A DNA stretch of 64,000 nt from Symbiodinium natans. Taxonomy: Eukaryota; Sar; Dinophyceae; Suessiales; Symbiodiniaceae. The translations under genes and the position numbers were made by a program. Under the pieces are notes generated by a model. That model searched no databases, was not told where the DNA came from, and worked only from the letters and a program-made list of their open reading frames with translations. Shown here one piece after another: positions 61,101 through 63,946 of this stretch. How positions within the stretch are numbered: position 1 is the stretch's first letter; every line of letters starts with the position of its first letter. The stretch covers positions 124,001 to 188,000 of the forward strand of contig CAJNDS010002711.1 in assembly GCA_905221605.1 (NCBI GenBank), in the 5' to 3' direction.

Positions 61101-63946
61101 CGCTTGTGTGTCGGAAGTAGAACTTGCAAAAAAGCGTCCCTCATCTTTGTTGAAGCAGGGCTCGCACAATGTCGCCTCCCAGATCCATCAGGCATCACTG
61201 TCAAGGTGGTACTCTACAGGGTGAGGGCTTTTGCAAGATCCCAGTAACCCCTGCTAAAAGGAACTGTCCCCATTGCGCAGCACCATAGAAACCTTTAGAA
61301 GTGGGGATCTAAGGTACTGCCCCTCCAGAGCCTACTTCATCGCACGGTCCCCTCAGCGGCCCCTGAATCCTTGCTATCCCATGATTTCCCTGAATCCCTC
61401 CACATTCTATACGAAGTAGCCCTGAACCCTAAACCCTAAACCGTAAACCCTCTGAGAGTTGAGACAGAGACCCACCGCTCCTCCCCAAAGAAGCTGTAGG
61501 TACCCGAGTCAGGACCTGGGCCGTACCTCAAGAATCGACAGCCCTGAGCTTCTGTAGGGGTTGCTAATAGGGTTTAGGGTTTAGGGTTGCTGTTTGGGTG
61601 TCATGAAGGGTTTTTTTGCATTGCGGGGTCTATTGTTCACTGGAGGCATCATGCCTAACAGGGTGACAAGGGGTTTAGGGATTCTGCCGGGCATCCTACG
61701 AGCAGGTTTTCATAGCTTAAGGTTGCGTGAGGCGTGCTTAAGTTGTATACCAGGGCCAGGGTTTAGATTTAGGGCCGAGCTTCAGGGCTTCAGCTTCGGG
61801 ACTCAAAGAGGAGTTTTTAGTGCTGCTGCCGTACACCAGTGCAGTGCTGTGCTGGCATACTCATGGTTTATTGTTAACTTTAACTGCCGTGGCCCTAACC
61901 CCAACGACCACAGTAATTAAAGCGCCCTAAAGTCTAAACCCTAAACCCTATAAACCCTAAACCCTAAACCCACGGCTGGATCCTGAGGCAAGCTGCGCAT
62001 TTATCGGCACTTCGGCACAGGAAGGCGAGAAATCACTCCACTCCTGCCGCGTGAATGCAGGTCCCCGTAGCGGTTTGGGGTTTCATCCCTAATTAAACCC
62101 TAAATTTCGGGTTTAGGGTTGAGGCTACAGCAGCACTACAGCAGCCTCCCCACCTTCACCCCGTCGTGGTCGTTGTTGGGCAGGACCTGTTGTTGAAGCA
62201 TACGAGGGCTGTGTCTATACTTCCCTTAGAACCTTAATAAAAATAGCGCTGTTAAATATCCTCTTGGGGTTTATATGAAGAAAATAAAAATAAATATCAA
62301 GGGGATATAGGTGTTACATGAAGGTCCCTGTTTTGGAGAGGATCGATCATCGCAATGAGGGGGGGCGTTCCTATAACTCATTACATCTCGCCGCGGTCTC
62401 CTCAGGAACAGCTTGAGACCCTGGCGCGGACACGCCATGTGCAACCCTGACAAAGATAGCAGGATACAGGAGCTGCATTACTTAGTTCTTTTGGCTTCGC
62501 AGCTGCCGAAACACACCCAGGAACCCTCACTATGGTTATGGAAAAAGCACAATGTTTACTTCTACGACCTTGCAGCAACAAAATCAAACACAGCGCTTCT
62601 TGACCAGAGTTCCTGTATTTGCTGAAAACAGCTGACGCGCCACGGAATTCGCGAAGACAGCACGTGCTGCGCAAAGCCAAGCCTACATGTCGTTCTGCTG
62701 ACAAAGGCAGACGGCGTGCCACCTACTGACAGGCTCTCAGAAATGTGGTACGGACAAGCATGATTCGGTCGGACTGGTGGTCGTGTGGTTTCTATCACTG
62801 AAATGATGAGAACGAGTGGCGGAGGCCAGGTCTAAGCCATGTTCCATCAGTTGGACGTCTGTCCTGGTGTTTGGCGCCGCTGTCCCAGGCAAAATCATGC
62901 ATGGAAACTGATTCACAAGCTCCCTAAACGTTTAGGGTTTAGGGTTTAGGGTGCCTATAATGCCCTAAACCCTAAGGCAATTTCACACGCACGACCTCAA
63001 ACTCAGCTCATGGTGCAGAATGCCGAAGTTCCTGCAGCCCAAACACCACAACTGCTACGACTGCCGCAGCCTTTGCACCGACCTACACAGACCTATTCCT
63101 CACCTCGAGGCCCCTTGGAACCCCCCAAAACCCCAAACCCCAAACCCTTTTGCAACAGCCCTAAACCCTAAAACCCTCCAAACCCCCGAAAACCCTCGGA
63201 ACCCAAAAAACTCGGGTCCAGTTGGTGAAGATCCAGTGAAGCATTCCGAGAGTGAGGCCGCCCACTTCTGATCTCGTGAGGCAATCGTGGGCCTCCCCAA
63301 GTGCACGGGGTTAGGGTTTAGGGCTTAAGGGTTTAGGGTTTAGAGTTTAAGGGTTTAGGTTTTAGAGTTCAAGGGTTTAGGGCAACAGGAACAAGTGGGA
63401 TCGCAAAAAGCCCGATTCCGTGACCCCTGAATGGCGGAATACTCCACGCTGTCTAAACCCTAAACCCTAAACCCTAAACCCTAAGCCCTAAACCCTAAAC
63501 CCTACACCCTAAACCCTAACCGGGGGAACGTGTGTTGGGCAGCTTGGGCTCTTGAGTCTGCTGAAACAAACACAACCATTGCGAAGTTGCAGGGGTTAGG
63601 GTTTAGGGTTTAGGGTTTAGGGTTCGGGTTTAGGGGCTTGAGGGGCTTGAGGGGCTTCCCTCCCTTGGTTTTCGGGGGTTTAGGGTTTAGGGTTTAGGGT
63701 TTAGGGTTTAGGGTTTAGGGCTACCCCAGAAGACCTGAAGCAACAAATAGAGTTTAGGGTTTAGGGGCTGAAGGTTTGTTCCCCGGGAGGGGGGGTGGGG
63801 GGGCGGGTTGGGCATTGTAGGGTTCAGAGCCAATGGGAATAGCACCAGGCCTGGCTGTCCTTGCCCACAACCACTGCCAGGCCATCTGTCCCGACGTGTA
63901 GCTGCGTCACGCCTAGGCAGTTTGCGTGTCGCTTTATATAGATGGC
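22891..63946 (-). CDS. Partial split gene: PstS-like binding domain, GCC2/GCC3 cysteine-rich repeats, multi-span membrane protein
   Basis: A composite model assembled by eye from at least 17 small exons listed separately. In minus-strand order they encode fragments of a phosphate-binding-protein-like (type II periplasmic binding fold) domain, cysteine-rich repeats of the GCC2/GCC3 (ephrin-receptor-like) kind, a CPGG-type cysteine segment, and several hydrophobic segments. The order is that of one surface receptor-like membrane protein; PBP plus GCC2/GCC3 plus membrane spans is a combination I recall from dinoflagellate proteomes. Splice phases agree across 53437-48456, across 46580-43694 and across 34109-23463, which is hard to get by chance. 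Gaps remain (63.8-62.0, 60.9-56.1, 56.0-53.4, 48.4-46.6, 43.7-40.4, 40.3-34.1 and 23.4-23.0 kb), where phases do not join, so exons are missing. The 5' end lies beyond the window and the 3' end is unresolved. Ligand and cellular role are unknown. Confidence 0.6.
23339..23366. repeat. TA dinucleotide run
   Basis: AT/TA microsatellite of about 28 bp, preceded by two tandem copies of TATGTCTGAGTCGTTGGGTC-like sequence (23283-23325). Confidence 0.85.
23463..23588 (-). CDS. Exon: VVWPWKTPLINLAD membrane segment
   Basis: 126 bp with peptide VTRYMVIQLVVWPWKTPLIN then LADGS. A helix ending in (R/W)PWK-x-PL-x-NL-x-D is typical after the WW segment in this kind of protein. Acceptor CCAAAG/CA is in phase with the previous exon; donor ACAT/GTTGTA. 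An embedded C homopolymer and telomere-like repeats lie just outside it. Confidence 0.58.
24319..24375. repeat. (TC)n(AT)n compound microsatellite
   Basis: About 15 TC units followed directly by about 12 AT units. Confidence 0.9.
24494..24575 (-). CDS. Exon: WWYG membrane segment, just downstream of the retrotransposon
   Basis: 82 bp encoding DCWWYGTWFIMRGPLLSLPV then AIFTDPR: a tryptophan pair followed by a hydrophobic helix, with strong third-position G/C. Acceptor GCAAG/GAT and donor CGAT/GTGTCT. Ends in phase 1 and joins 23463-23588 in frame. Confidence 0.6.
24985..25006. repeat. CCCTAAA array split by the retrotransposon, left part
   Basis: Three heptamers up to the CCCTA target copy; the array resumes at 33723-33757. 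The two parts were one array before insertion. Confidence 0.9.
25007..25011. repeat. Target-site duplication CCCTA, left copy
   Basis: CCCTA directly precedes the element and is repeated at 33723-33727. Deleting the element plus one copy leaves an uninterrupted CCCTAAA heptamer array in correct register, which shows the integration site was a telomere-like array. Confidence 0.85.
25012..25234 (-). repeat. 3' LTR of the retrotransposon
   Basis: 223 bp, no difference found from the 5' LTR at 33500-33722. It is preceded on the sense strand by a purine run and followed by the CCCTA target copy and a CCCTAAA array. Confidence 0.92.
25235..25244 (-). other. Polypurine tract
   Basis: The sense strand reads ACAGGGGGAG immediately before the first TG of the 3' LTR. 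This is the standard position of the plus-strand primer of LTR retroelements. Confidence 0.8.
25245..25604 (-). other. 3' untranslated stretch of the retrotransposon
   Basis: About 360 bp between the ORF stop (TGA at 25605-25607, complement) and the polypurine tract. I find no conserved reading frame here. It is too short to hold any pol domain, so the absence of pol is not explained by a second ORF. Confidence 0.7.
25605..33434 (-). CDS. 2609-aa retrotransposon protein: WW-like, S1-like and six CCCH zinc fingers
   Basis: A single open frame with no stop over 7.8 kb. The ATG lies 65 bp after the LTR in a good context (GCCATGG). Visible parts: acidic low-complexity N-terminus; WW-like module at residues 203-237 (W210, tyrosine block 221-223, W232); repeated WSANEARV at about 434-455; S1/cold-shock-like fold about 660-725; tryptophan-rich stretch 739-777; CCCH fingers C969/C977/C983/H987, C1062/C1070/C1076/H1080 and C1113/C1122/C1128/H1132; SAM/helical-like segment about 1232-1295; basic SR-like region about 1380-1425; unassigned globular region about 1640-1905; a second CCCH triplet C2198/C2208/C2214/H2218, C2230/C2239/C2245/H2249 and C2256/C2265/C2271/H2275; lysine-rich tail. 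CCCH, S1 and WW modules suggest RNA and protein binding, perhaps a Gag-like packaging role; that role is inference. No polymerase, integrase or protease signature was found. Confidence 0.9.
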   Translation of the reverse strand: MATNWLRTGVASSSSNVGDQGDGGVKRSATGEKVVPNEEALVDVGGMRGEEKPVVEGLEDQMEAVLLRLLSKHGHLLRAAESAESTGAPITSSSTSKMVEQGCQTELVGDVIPVSQRARNKVSFAAESGDLLTGEVEETAPVAATKSSILVVGDAEGVVPVAMVMSEGEILELEAARIQQESDEDLYAGGGGKASQAADLPIVDCDGKTWERHFHEDGREYFYCLDTGDTRWVLPKKTGMAGNSEGPGVGMGIVPVEDEPTLGATSSPSSTESSRAQQGSMESVNSGVNSVSEKDFSSTIGDSGPRGGGDAPTSGSPDEEGISGNRADIAEAQHLDREEMGMLSEGVAAVESVGPEEKMPNVEIGIVSATEERVVDVVPVVQEDGPGDLDDEEKKLCITTEEVSSFGAEKSAIQREKETSETAGDTVDKKNEAWSANEARVDAPDSTWSANEARVEVHMVVRSTGDCNNGAQVSAAADDGGSQVDALVQPEVSREERNDKDYTGANEAAVVNDGGNSPLETMEPKEPAVEESVPAVDDQLNRPAAEENLPAAEGVTKDTNEGSTPMKGEALPSGSSPEVDTERTEADEAKPLAEKKGSPEIQEHKKDELVGLVEQDEQCDPKVKTKDAPGADDTEMVSEEHAKKVPRAGALESPGTHCYEEGDKITGLVRCINGYGAFLDYGDLNVLIPAEGNNVHQFQFGDTVNGTVKRVEDDGTIILDTFLVLEEDEEDSSSKLRKWKDSSWGTWWTGSWQTGQWYKGSDGQWDWKSEEPQSREWFAESKASSREQEEAEQKQLYGEKICRNLLEDETIDKDYVGKITGMLLSRSMDVIVECIADHAFLNNEARSAYNILLSDGWKPEEKERVGVEETTTFSRKQYHDALYELARKKRRFSGPVVGEAVAMLLSKGKDELWNELWLDTKRFLQELDGAVEEMSKRENRPIETYMDPDQYKKAHTTPKTVSLGYSKLCRFFNQGRCRNGDGCSYEHRRYGEGWPEGEPTEPKNSQKTGDEDGDIGGPPTDEGTVDEVQQEREDSAFRAQYNYGKGTSKGEPTLGETKKRLCLYYNQSGCKYGTACKFLHDDDVALEGTWEPGKSWDNASRRAIRDAGFHQCCFDYYLKGRCRVRFGCKYSHEEMSEDRLAQLKHLVNVANHVSFQRAKGLEIPDRNAFQPPVSGGAESSSSSAPKALQMTNVSQKDGEKGILDEEEADEQKNSVAASTSTQLHNPEEPIENWMARNQHLWVYTPHVSEVMITLGVTNVSDLQEFIFVEDLVDKGINKVTACKILQLVGEVRYRPGGPEKAVPSDASVRVQQSSGNKGTGRAAVRTLTQVREAEDSGAKTMPRGSYRELFDKVKYRDAWTLAQRSPLCVQKLKLVGVGMPPVNPPTKKYRSRSNPVKRGRPLLDKKQVRQVPRSRSQRRAQPAEVVEKPKPLELKPRGGLSYRFSRAWADVVDDDDQAEALVSYAASSSDSSEEETNAVHRMREILLQERDSQRTAIRGNVPMGGSSGPNAGRKKSVHLGKERDKASRGETRQEVTSQVFSLPQPSRRTEQSQKRARDGPVMVGSLAVGSTDEVLPGQGVAGQVNGSESAQVLPGHEVAGQETALEGAVQIPGEETDQNEGEGGSNDLRGDDAKNLDGGLVRSDLQQLLVKGLLNRIYWKVAVGKLPVGQRDCQKGSNKMDRNLVISMSSEGASEQDENLALEDDADQSMGDGAMVVLVYDPRTLIQSPTTDWVMRRGLTDRSIWPAMAYTAQRICAEMVQVDELNAQLNTGRLLFERRDQGYYCDLHHSFHDNPCLPVVGNYPLSVMGALLSPGLEKEFRDTGKFGTAMEAIAYDWSRSPGMEVHVELMARVANLVAPFLKLGGQGTVVNSEFLWQHGRDQMMEFLQAVTCADQLEVLWRRMDDDADEEVDPTGMVLEIPDQQDAVLDQGNNESLIPIEDVGGETLGDTGRDGKAPEVSPEEETSSGSSRLAGTRIFLWSVYSRVASNFSTQDRTTGKIFDSTKGYPGEGPNNGDNPSSKRNLPWISEDYLDEVVSKKMERSSDMDGLEGSVPGGEGSLEKVEVENVTASKILMALWKKGSRAGYRRLCRLNVSGCKVGTMKRPINRVQKIGTRKALMKKFNVFGSSQHGSGVGRKPIMKVVGPRPGFPAVLQAPTTDSTSGEGSSPQVHGNVHVEHNRPMDRYEAERLEKRKKGFCYWFSKGKDRCKFGEDCKFIHSEDDVVLHSYWCKYYVAGRDCFAGKDCAFSHDATGVRCIQFARSGKCRYGDRCVFEHGVPLDEQRPRSPRTPPRDGPRRSSGANGGEKEISPEQFDDGEEYSMTYDDDTKMSELLMEAISILSNGKPDLARAEADPLFKLLKFKGDADQMDREWVSWTEEMLSVLELHEVVKSYDVSLEEVEEWVNDLRIWFERANLEEEKDPKRGKKRSLERESSKDIPAEKEVVETSETEVIVEEEAKKVKKKRKPVVIEDPYTLLVPKPKKMPAAIEKSGSSTNAAVSAGEKASRMRAKSIVGGKVKKKEKSQSPKKGEVVVVKGPEEKDRPPDVDEQASAAVSAELGQPCQAIEDAKREGLVSSIQRGVQDPVLTVSDLEYILLQLHLKIANNRKKK
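33485..33499 (-). other. Primer-binding site matching the tRNA-Met anticodon stem-loop
   Basis: The sense strand reads GGTTATGAGCCCAAA directly after the LTR end. The plus strand reads TTTGGGCTCATAACC, which is the CAU anticodon loop and stem of methionine tRNAs (GGGCTCATAACC). Priming from an internally cleaved tRNA-iMet half is known for Drosophila copia and relatives. The spacing to the LTR is zero, as expected for a primer-binding site. Confidence 0.8.
33500..33722 (-). repeat. 5' LTR of the retrotransposon
   Basis: 223 bp, identical by eye to 25012-25234. The sense strand begins TGCGGAGC and ends CCCCCGTA, i.e. TG...TA rather than the usual TG...CA. The sense strand holds AATAAA within GTTAATAAACC, and CATTTTATGGCTCAAG (33635-33650 on the plus strand, complement), which resembles the 3' end of the dinoflagellate spliced leader with two extra bases. 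It should contain the promoter, but no TATA box is evident. Confidence 0.92.
33723..33727. repeat. Target-site duplication CCCTA, right copy
   Basis: Partner of 25007-25011. It is followed at once by the rest of the disrupted telomere-like array, which continues to about 33757. Confidence 0.85.
33728..33757. repeat. CCCTAAA array split by the retrotransposon, right part
   Basis: About four heptamers continuing in register from the right target copy. Confidence 0.9.
34052..34109 (-). CDS. Exon: FLFFRFR segment, just upstream of the retrotransposon
   Basis: 58 bp encoding FFLTATRFLFFRFRTAARI. Aromatic/arginine runs of the RFLFFRFR kind precede a WW-containing helix in this membrane region. 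Acceptor CCACAG/G; donor read as GC (ATT/GCACGT), giving phase 0 and a clean join to 24494-24575. The retrotransposon lies in the intron that follows. Confidence 0.48.
34353..34450 (+). repeat. TTTAGGG array
   Basis: Six TTTAGGG units followed by TTCAGGG and interrupted units. Confidence 0.88.
35620..35734 (-). CDS. Exon: transmembrane segment
   Basis: 115 bp with peptide VVFGIFMTASMALYWSILVC then AAGLAVFNGNLEG: about 20 hydrophobic residues, so a likely membrane helix. Acceptor CTAAG/GTG and donor TTTCAG/GTCTTT. It ends in phase 1, which does not fit the next exon found. Confidence 0.5.
36690..36850 (-). CDS. Possible exon with a hydrophobic end
   Basis: Two overlapping frames stay open here. 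One gives VASGVMSLSKLLNDVFSGES followed by TPFLLAALIC after a CCAAG acceptor; the other gives VFWRIYAFSSCRSDLLNKFR. Position and hydrophobicity fit the membrane part of the split gene, but I cannot choose a frame. Confidence 0.22.
37150..37209. mobile_element. Partial copy, GGTTCTTAGTAGGGAAT family
   Basis: Only the right end (ATTCCCTCATTCCCTACTAA and GACCAGCAAG) is recognisable; the left inverted end is missing. Confidence 0.45.
37754..37858. mobile_element. MITE-like element, TTGGGATGTTC family, copy 2
   Basis: 105 bp with the same 11-bp ends and an inner inverted pair (AACAGTCCATAATAGG / CCTATTCAGGACTGTT). Confidence 0.72.
39810..39915. mobile_element. MITE-like element, GGCAGCCCAG family, copy 2
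   Basis: 106 bp bounded by GGCAGCCCAGAAACCATATT and GGGTGCCAGTGGGCTGCC. Non-coding; pairs with 7689-7801. Confidence 0.68.
40305..40363 (-). CDS. Exon: hydrophobic, probable membrane segment
   Basis: 59 bp encoding DMDVIFLFLGVAIMAAGAPP. The sequence is strongly hydrophobic after an acidic start, as at the outer edge of a transmembrane helix. Pyrimidine-rich acceptor CTCCTTGCCCTCAG/GAC and donor CC/GTCAAG. The phase does not join 43694, so an exon is missing before it. Confidence 0.45.
41160..42270. repeat. Diverged repeat block with CCCTATAGGCTATAGGG palindromes
   Basis: About 1.1 kb of AT-rich DNA made of recurring phrases. CCCTATAGGCTATAGGG, a palindrome except its centre base, occurs at 41458-41474, 41562-41578, 41658-41674 and 42145-42161, with a variant at 42013-42029. 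The phrase TAAGCCCATAGAG(T)TTAA in 41500-41650 appears inverted as AAACTCTATGGGCTTACTGT at 42064-42085 and 42201-42222, so the block is roughly inverted about its middle. Confidence 0.75.
42272..42970. repeat. Tandem pair of 352-bp units, each with a long hairpin
   Basis: Unit 1 is 42272-42623, unit 2 is 42624-42970. Each opens with CTTAAAGGTTTAGCCCACGA, has two GCGACGTCACG(A/C)AA motifs, then an inverted repeat: CGATTGAAACGATTGAA stretches and GATTGAAGATTGAAGATTCC on the left, their complements on the right, around a loop containing AAAAAAGCTTTCC. Arms are roughly 75-80 bp and almost perfect. Confidence 0.85.
43153..43262. repeat. TA-rich microsatellite
   Basis: About 110 bp of nearly pure AT dinucleotides with GTATATG interruptions. 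Other TA runs occur at 46045-46150, 49880-49900 and 50934-50985. Confidence 0.9.
43694..43762 (-). CDS. Exon: cysteine pair after the CPGG segment
   Basis: 69 bp encoding PGRTGLPCGRCQALLGALPW. GR-x-G-x-xC-x2-C usually follows the CPGG segment. Acceptor TATGAG/G joins the previous exon in phase; donor GAAAG/GTTCAA. Confidence 0.5.
44590..44676 (-). CDS. Exon: CPGG-type cysteine segment
   Basis: 87 bp encoding CGDVGHCPGGLPGACATFGR and a basic tail. HCPGG-x-PG-x-C is characteristic of the segment between GCC2/GCC3 repeats and the membrane region in this kind of protein (from memory of the family). Acceptor CTTCAG/A and donor ACAAG/GTTTGT. The plus strand here also offers a pyrimidine-rich acceptor, but its peptide has no family pattern. 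Confidence 0.55.
46507..46580 (-). CDS. Exon: part of the cysteine-rich ectodomain
   Basis: 74 bp encoding ILHKPTKAWTSKAEALKCLA then SSAEP. Pyrimidine-rich acceptor CTGTGCTCAG/ATC and consensus donor GCC/GTGAGG. It starts in phase 0 and ends in phase 2, joining 44590-44676 in frame. No domain is recognised in it alone. Confidence 0.45.
48456..48521 (-). CDS. Exon: GCC2/GCC3-like repeat
   Basis: 66 bp encoding CFDCPLNEFAATPGSGQC after completing an arginine codon from the previous exon. It is nearly the same length as the 51587-51651 exon, suggesting one repeat per exon. Acceptor TTCGAG/G is convincing; the donor (GCAAT/GTGGGT) is less certain because the phase does not fit the next exon found. 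Confidence 0.65.
49088..49615 (+). repeat. Longest telomere-like array, TTTTAGGG then TTTAGGG
   Basis: About 528 bp. About 20 uniform TTTTAGGG octamers are followed by TTTAGGG, TTTGGGG and again TTTAGGG heptamers, ending at AGGGGAACCC. It is in the middle of unique DNA on both sides, so it is interstitial and not a chromosome end. Confidence 0.93.
50240..50435. repeat. CCCCAAAA-rich low-complexity tract
   Basis: A-C-rich repeats of CCCCAAAA/CCCCCAAA type; an opposite-strand G/T-rich counterpart lies at 50570-50680. Open frames over it are repeat artefacts. Confidence 0.8.
51587..51651 (-). CDS. Exon: GCC2/GCC3-like repeat
   Basis: 65 bp encoding DTPTSCRACEPGRYAELPGQ and ending in phase 2. 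Acceptor CTCAG/GAT and donor ATCCAG/GTGCTT. Joined to the exon at 48521 it gives C-x2-C-x2-G-x-Y-x4-PG-x3-C-x2-C, the exact cysteine spacing of the family, across a 3.1-kb intron. Confidence 0.68.
51754..51801 (-). CDS. Exon: GCC2/GCC3-like repeat, first half
   Basis: 48 bp encoding VNYTCTPCTVGMYKFL, with the C-x2-C-x2-G-x-YK opening of GCC2/GCC3 (ephrin-receptor-like) repeats. Acceptor GACAG/GTC and donor CCTG/GTCTCG. Introns on both sides are short (186 and 102 bp). Phase 0 at both ends. Confidence 0.6.
51988..52095 (-). CDS. Exon: linker between binding domain and cysteine-rich repeats
   Basis: 108 bp (36 codons) with peptide ERGNPEADYVSVAPATCPIG continuing TELTSLPFINAFGNSK. It has the best splice sites in the window: a long pyrimidine tract (CTCTTCTCTCCCTCCC) then TTGCCAG/GAG, and AAG/GTCCGC. 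G/C is strongly preferred at third codon positions. It joins the flanking exons in phase 0. Confidence 0.65.
53384..53437 (-). CDS. Exon: end of the PBP-like domain
   Basis: 54 bp, eighteen codons: DGSYSVYTRQLYMNVDNE. This matches the DGSY-x-x-x-(S/T)R-x-LYM motif that closes this type of binding domain. Acceptor GGAAG/GAC and donor GAG/GTGCCG. Both ends are in phase 0, and it joins 51988-52095 in frame. Confidence 0.65.
53655..53775. mobile_element. MITE-like element, ATAGGGGTA family
   Basis: Ends ATATAGGGGTAGTTCTCTAA and TTAAGAAACTACCCATATGG are inverted. Related blocks rich in GGGGTACCCCTATTTTCGGA-type sequence lie at 11745-11862, 16160-16312 and 52165-52240. Confidence 0.55.
54255..54355. 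mobile_element. MITE-like element, GGTTCTTAGTAGGGAAT family (best copy)
   Basis: 101 bp with perfect 21-bp inverted ends containing GGTTCTTAGTAGGGAAT, followed inside by GAGGG and CTCATTCCC arms. The perfect ends suggest a recent copy. A half copy with ATTCCCTACTAAGACCAGC lies at 37150-37209. Confidence 0.75.
54440..54630 (-). CDS. Possible exon or eroded coding segment
   Basis: A pyrimidine-rich acceptor (CATCTGGCCTCCTCC then ACGCCAAG) precedes a minus frame containing RDLKGLHDLGTITAFPWQEA then SKIKER and a possible donor AAAG/GTGCG. The composition looks coding; no domain is recognised. The plus strand is also partly open. Confidence 0.2.
54828..54888. repeat. GGGGGGT purine tract
   Basis: Several GGGGGGGT units then GGAGGAGGGG. 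Strong G-quadruplex potential. Confidence 0.8.
54962..55060 (-). CDS. Possible exon with consensus donor
   Basis: A minus-strand segment bounded by CCCCCAG and TTCAG/GTAAGC, the best donor consensus in the window. One frame reads PEVGGGTSWSVRGVFERCS, loosely like the GGGSS-x-GAR-x-VC start of a PstS-like domain. That would be out of order for the gene model and may be chance or a second gene copy. Confidence 0.18.
55914..55962. repeat. (GA)n(CA)n microsatellite
   Basis: About eleven GA units, GTT, then about twelve CA units with a TC break. Confidence 0.88.
56014..56102 (-). CDS. Exon: PBP-like domain, GYAYY segment
   Basis: 89 bp encoding DSGGIAYLGYAYYTSFQNEL followed by TIARGWDCQ. The GGIAYLGYAYY core matches the (A/G)I-G-Y-x-GYAY strand near the C-terminal end of PstS-like domains. 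Acceptor CTTAG/GAT and donor CAAAG/GTTCAC. It starts in phase 0 and ends in phase 2. Confidence 0.65.
57586..57833 (+). repeat. 107-bp direct duplication
   Basis: 57586-57692 and 57727-57833 are nearly identical (one base difference seen, GCCATCAGCC/GCCGTCAGCC), separated by 34 bp. It marks the left edge of the satellite cluster. Confidence 0.9.
57866..59715 (+). repeat. 42/44-bp satellite, at least four subfamilies
   Basis: All units share TATTTGCG(A/G)(G/T)G(N)TTTTC. Subfamilies: TTCCGCGCCCACGTTATTTG; TCGGGGACCATGGTATTTGC; GTCCGGAATTCCGCTTCCAT (42 or 44 bp); CAGATGTCCGTTACCATGCT. The unit has no stop on either strand and 42 is a multiple of three, so long frames (up to 880 codons plus, 299 minus) run through it. 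I treat these as artefacts. Order of subfamilies is blockwise, and part of it is repeated (58570-59160 resembles 59340-59700). Confidence 0.88.
59716..60000 (+). repeat. About 60-bp tandem units with GTACTACAAA
   Basis: Five units containing GTACTAC(A)AA-x-GTCGACTTTCCAGCCACGG, shrinking to the right. Directly follows the 42-bp satellite. Confidence 0.82.
60001..60440 (+). repeat. About 75-bp tandem units with CGCAGAGGG
   Basis: Six units of form AAACGCAAAAACACNACGGT then TTTGGCACCGCG, CGAAACCCGCAGAGGG. No coding signal apart from repeat-driven frames. Confidence 0.82.
60575..60970 (+). repeat. 14-bp tandem array CACTCTATGCACTT
   Basis: About 28 units with variants (TTTGCTCTATGCGC, CTGTGCACTT). 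All three plus frames are open because 14 bp cycles frames without creating stops. Degenerate TGCACTTG-type copies occur at 57240-57560, so the same motif flanks both sides of the satellite cluster. Confidence 0.92.
60985..61122 (-). CDS. Possible exon next to the 14-bp array
   Basis: A pyrimidine-rich acceptor (CTTTTTTGCAAG) precedes a frame open for about 50 codons, with peptide pieces FYFRHTSVDPEVFKKLELPC and REGFFRAEPPD. The composition looks coding, but the phase does not join the exon at 61476 and I do not recognise a domain. It could belong to this gene or to another. The right boundary runs into the tandem 14-bp repeats. Confidence 0.3.
61476..61543 (-). CDS. Exon: PBP-like domain, PDSGTYSFF ligand loop
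   Basis: 68 bp encoding a peptide with YGPGPDSGTYSFFGEER. The DSGTY(E/S)FF motif is the signature phosphate/oxyanion loop of PstS-like domains in this family. Acceptor CTCAG/GGC and donor GAGCG/GTGGGT are both good. Starts in phase 0, ends in phase 2. Confidence 0.62.
61999..62043 (-). CDS. Exon: PBP-like domain, WSDFSPSC segment
   Basis: Fifteen codons reading EWSDFSPSCAEVPIN, resembling the H-x-WSEL-x-x-x-C-x-x-x-PI segment of the PBP-like domain. Acceptor GGCAG/GAG. The best donor is GC (AAT/GCGCAG), a donor type known in dinoflagellates. It starts and ends in phase 0 and joins the next exon in frame. Confidence 0.5.
63846..63946 (-). CDS. Exon: PBP-like domain, DGLAVVV segment
   Basis: Translates to a peptide including GVTQLHVGTDGLAVVVGKDS. 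This matches the hydrophobic beta strand after the first substrate loop of PstS-like domains (typical V-x-DGL-x-VVV-x-K). Proposed acceptor CGAG before GCC and donor TG/GTGCT. The upstream boundary is the least certain. It ends in phase 2 and the next found exon starts in phase 0, so at least one exon is missing between them. Confidence 0.55.

Noticed and set aside
60552-61224. Three overlapping plus frames with LYALHSMHFTLCTS repeats
   Set aside because: All three frames are open through the 14-bp array, which rules out frame-specific coding.
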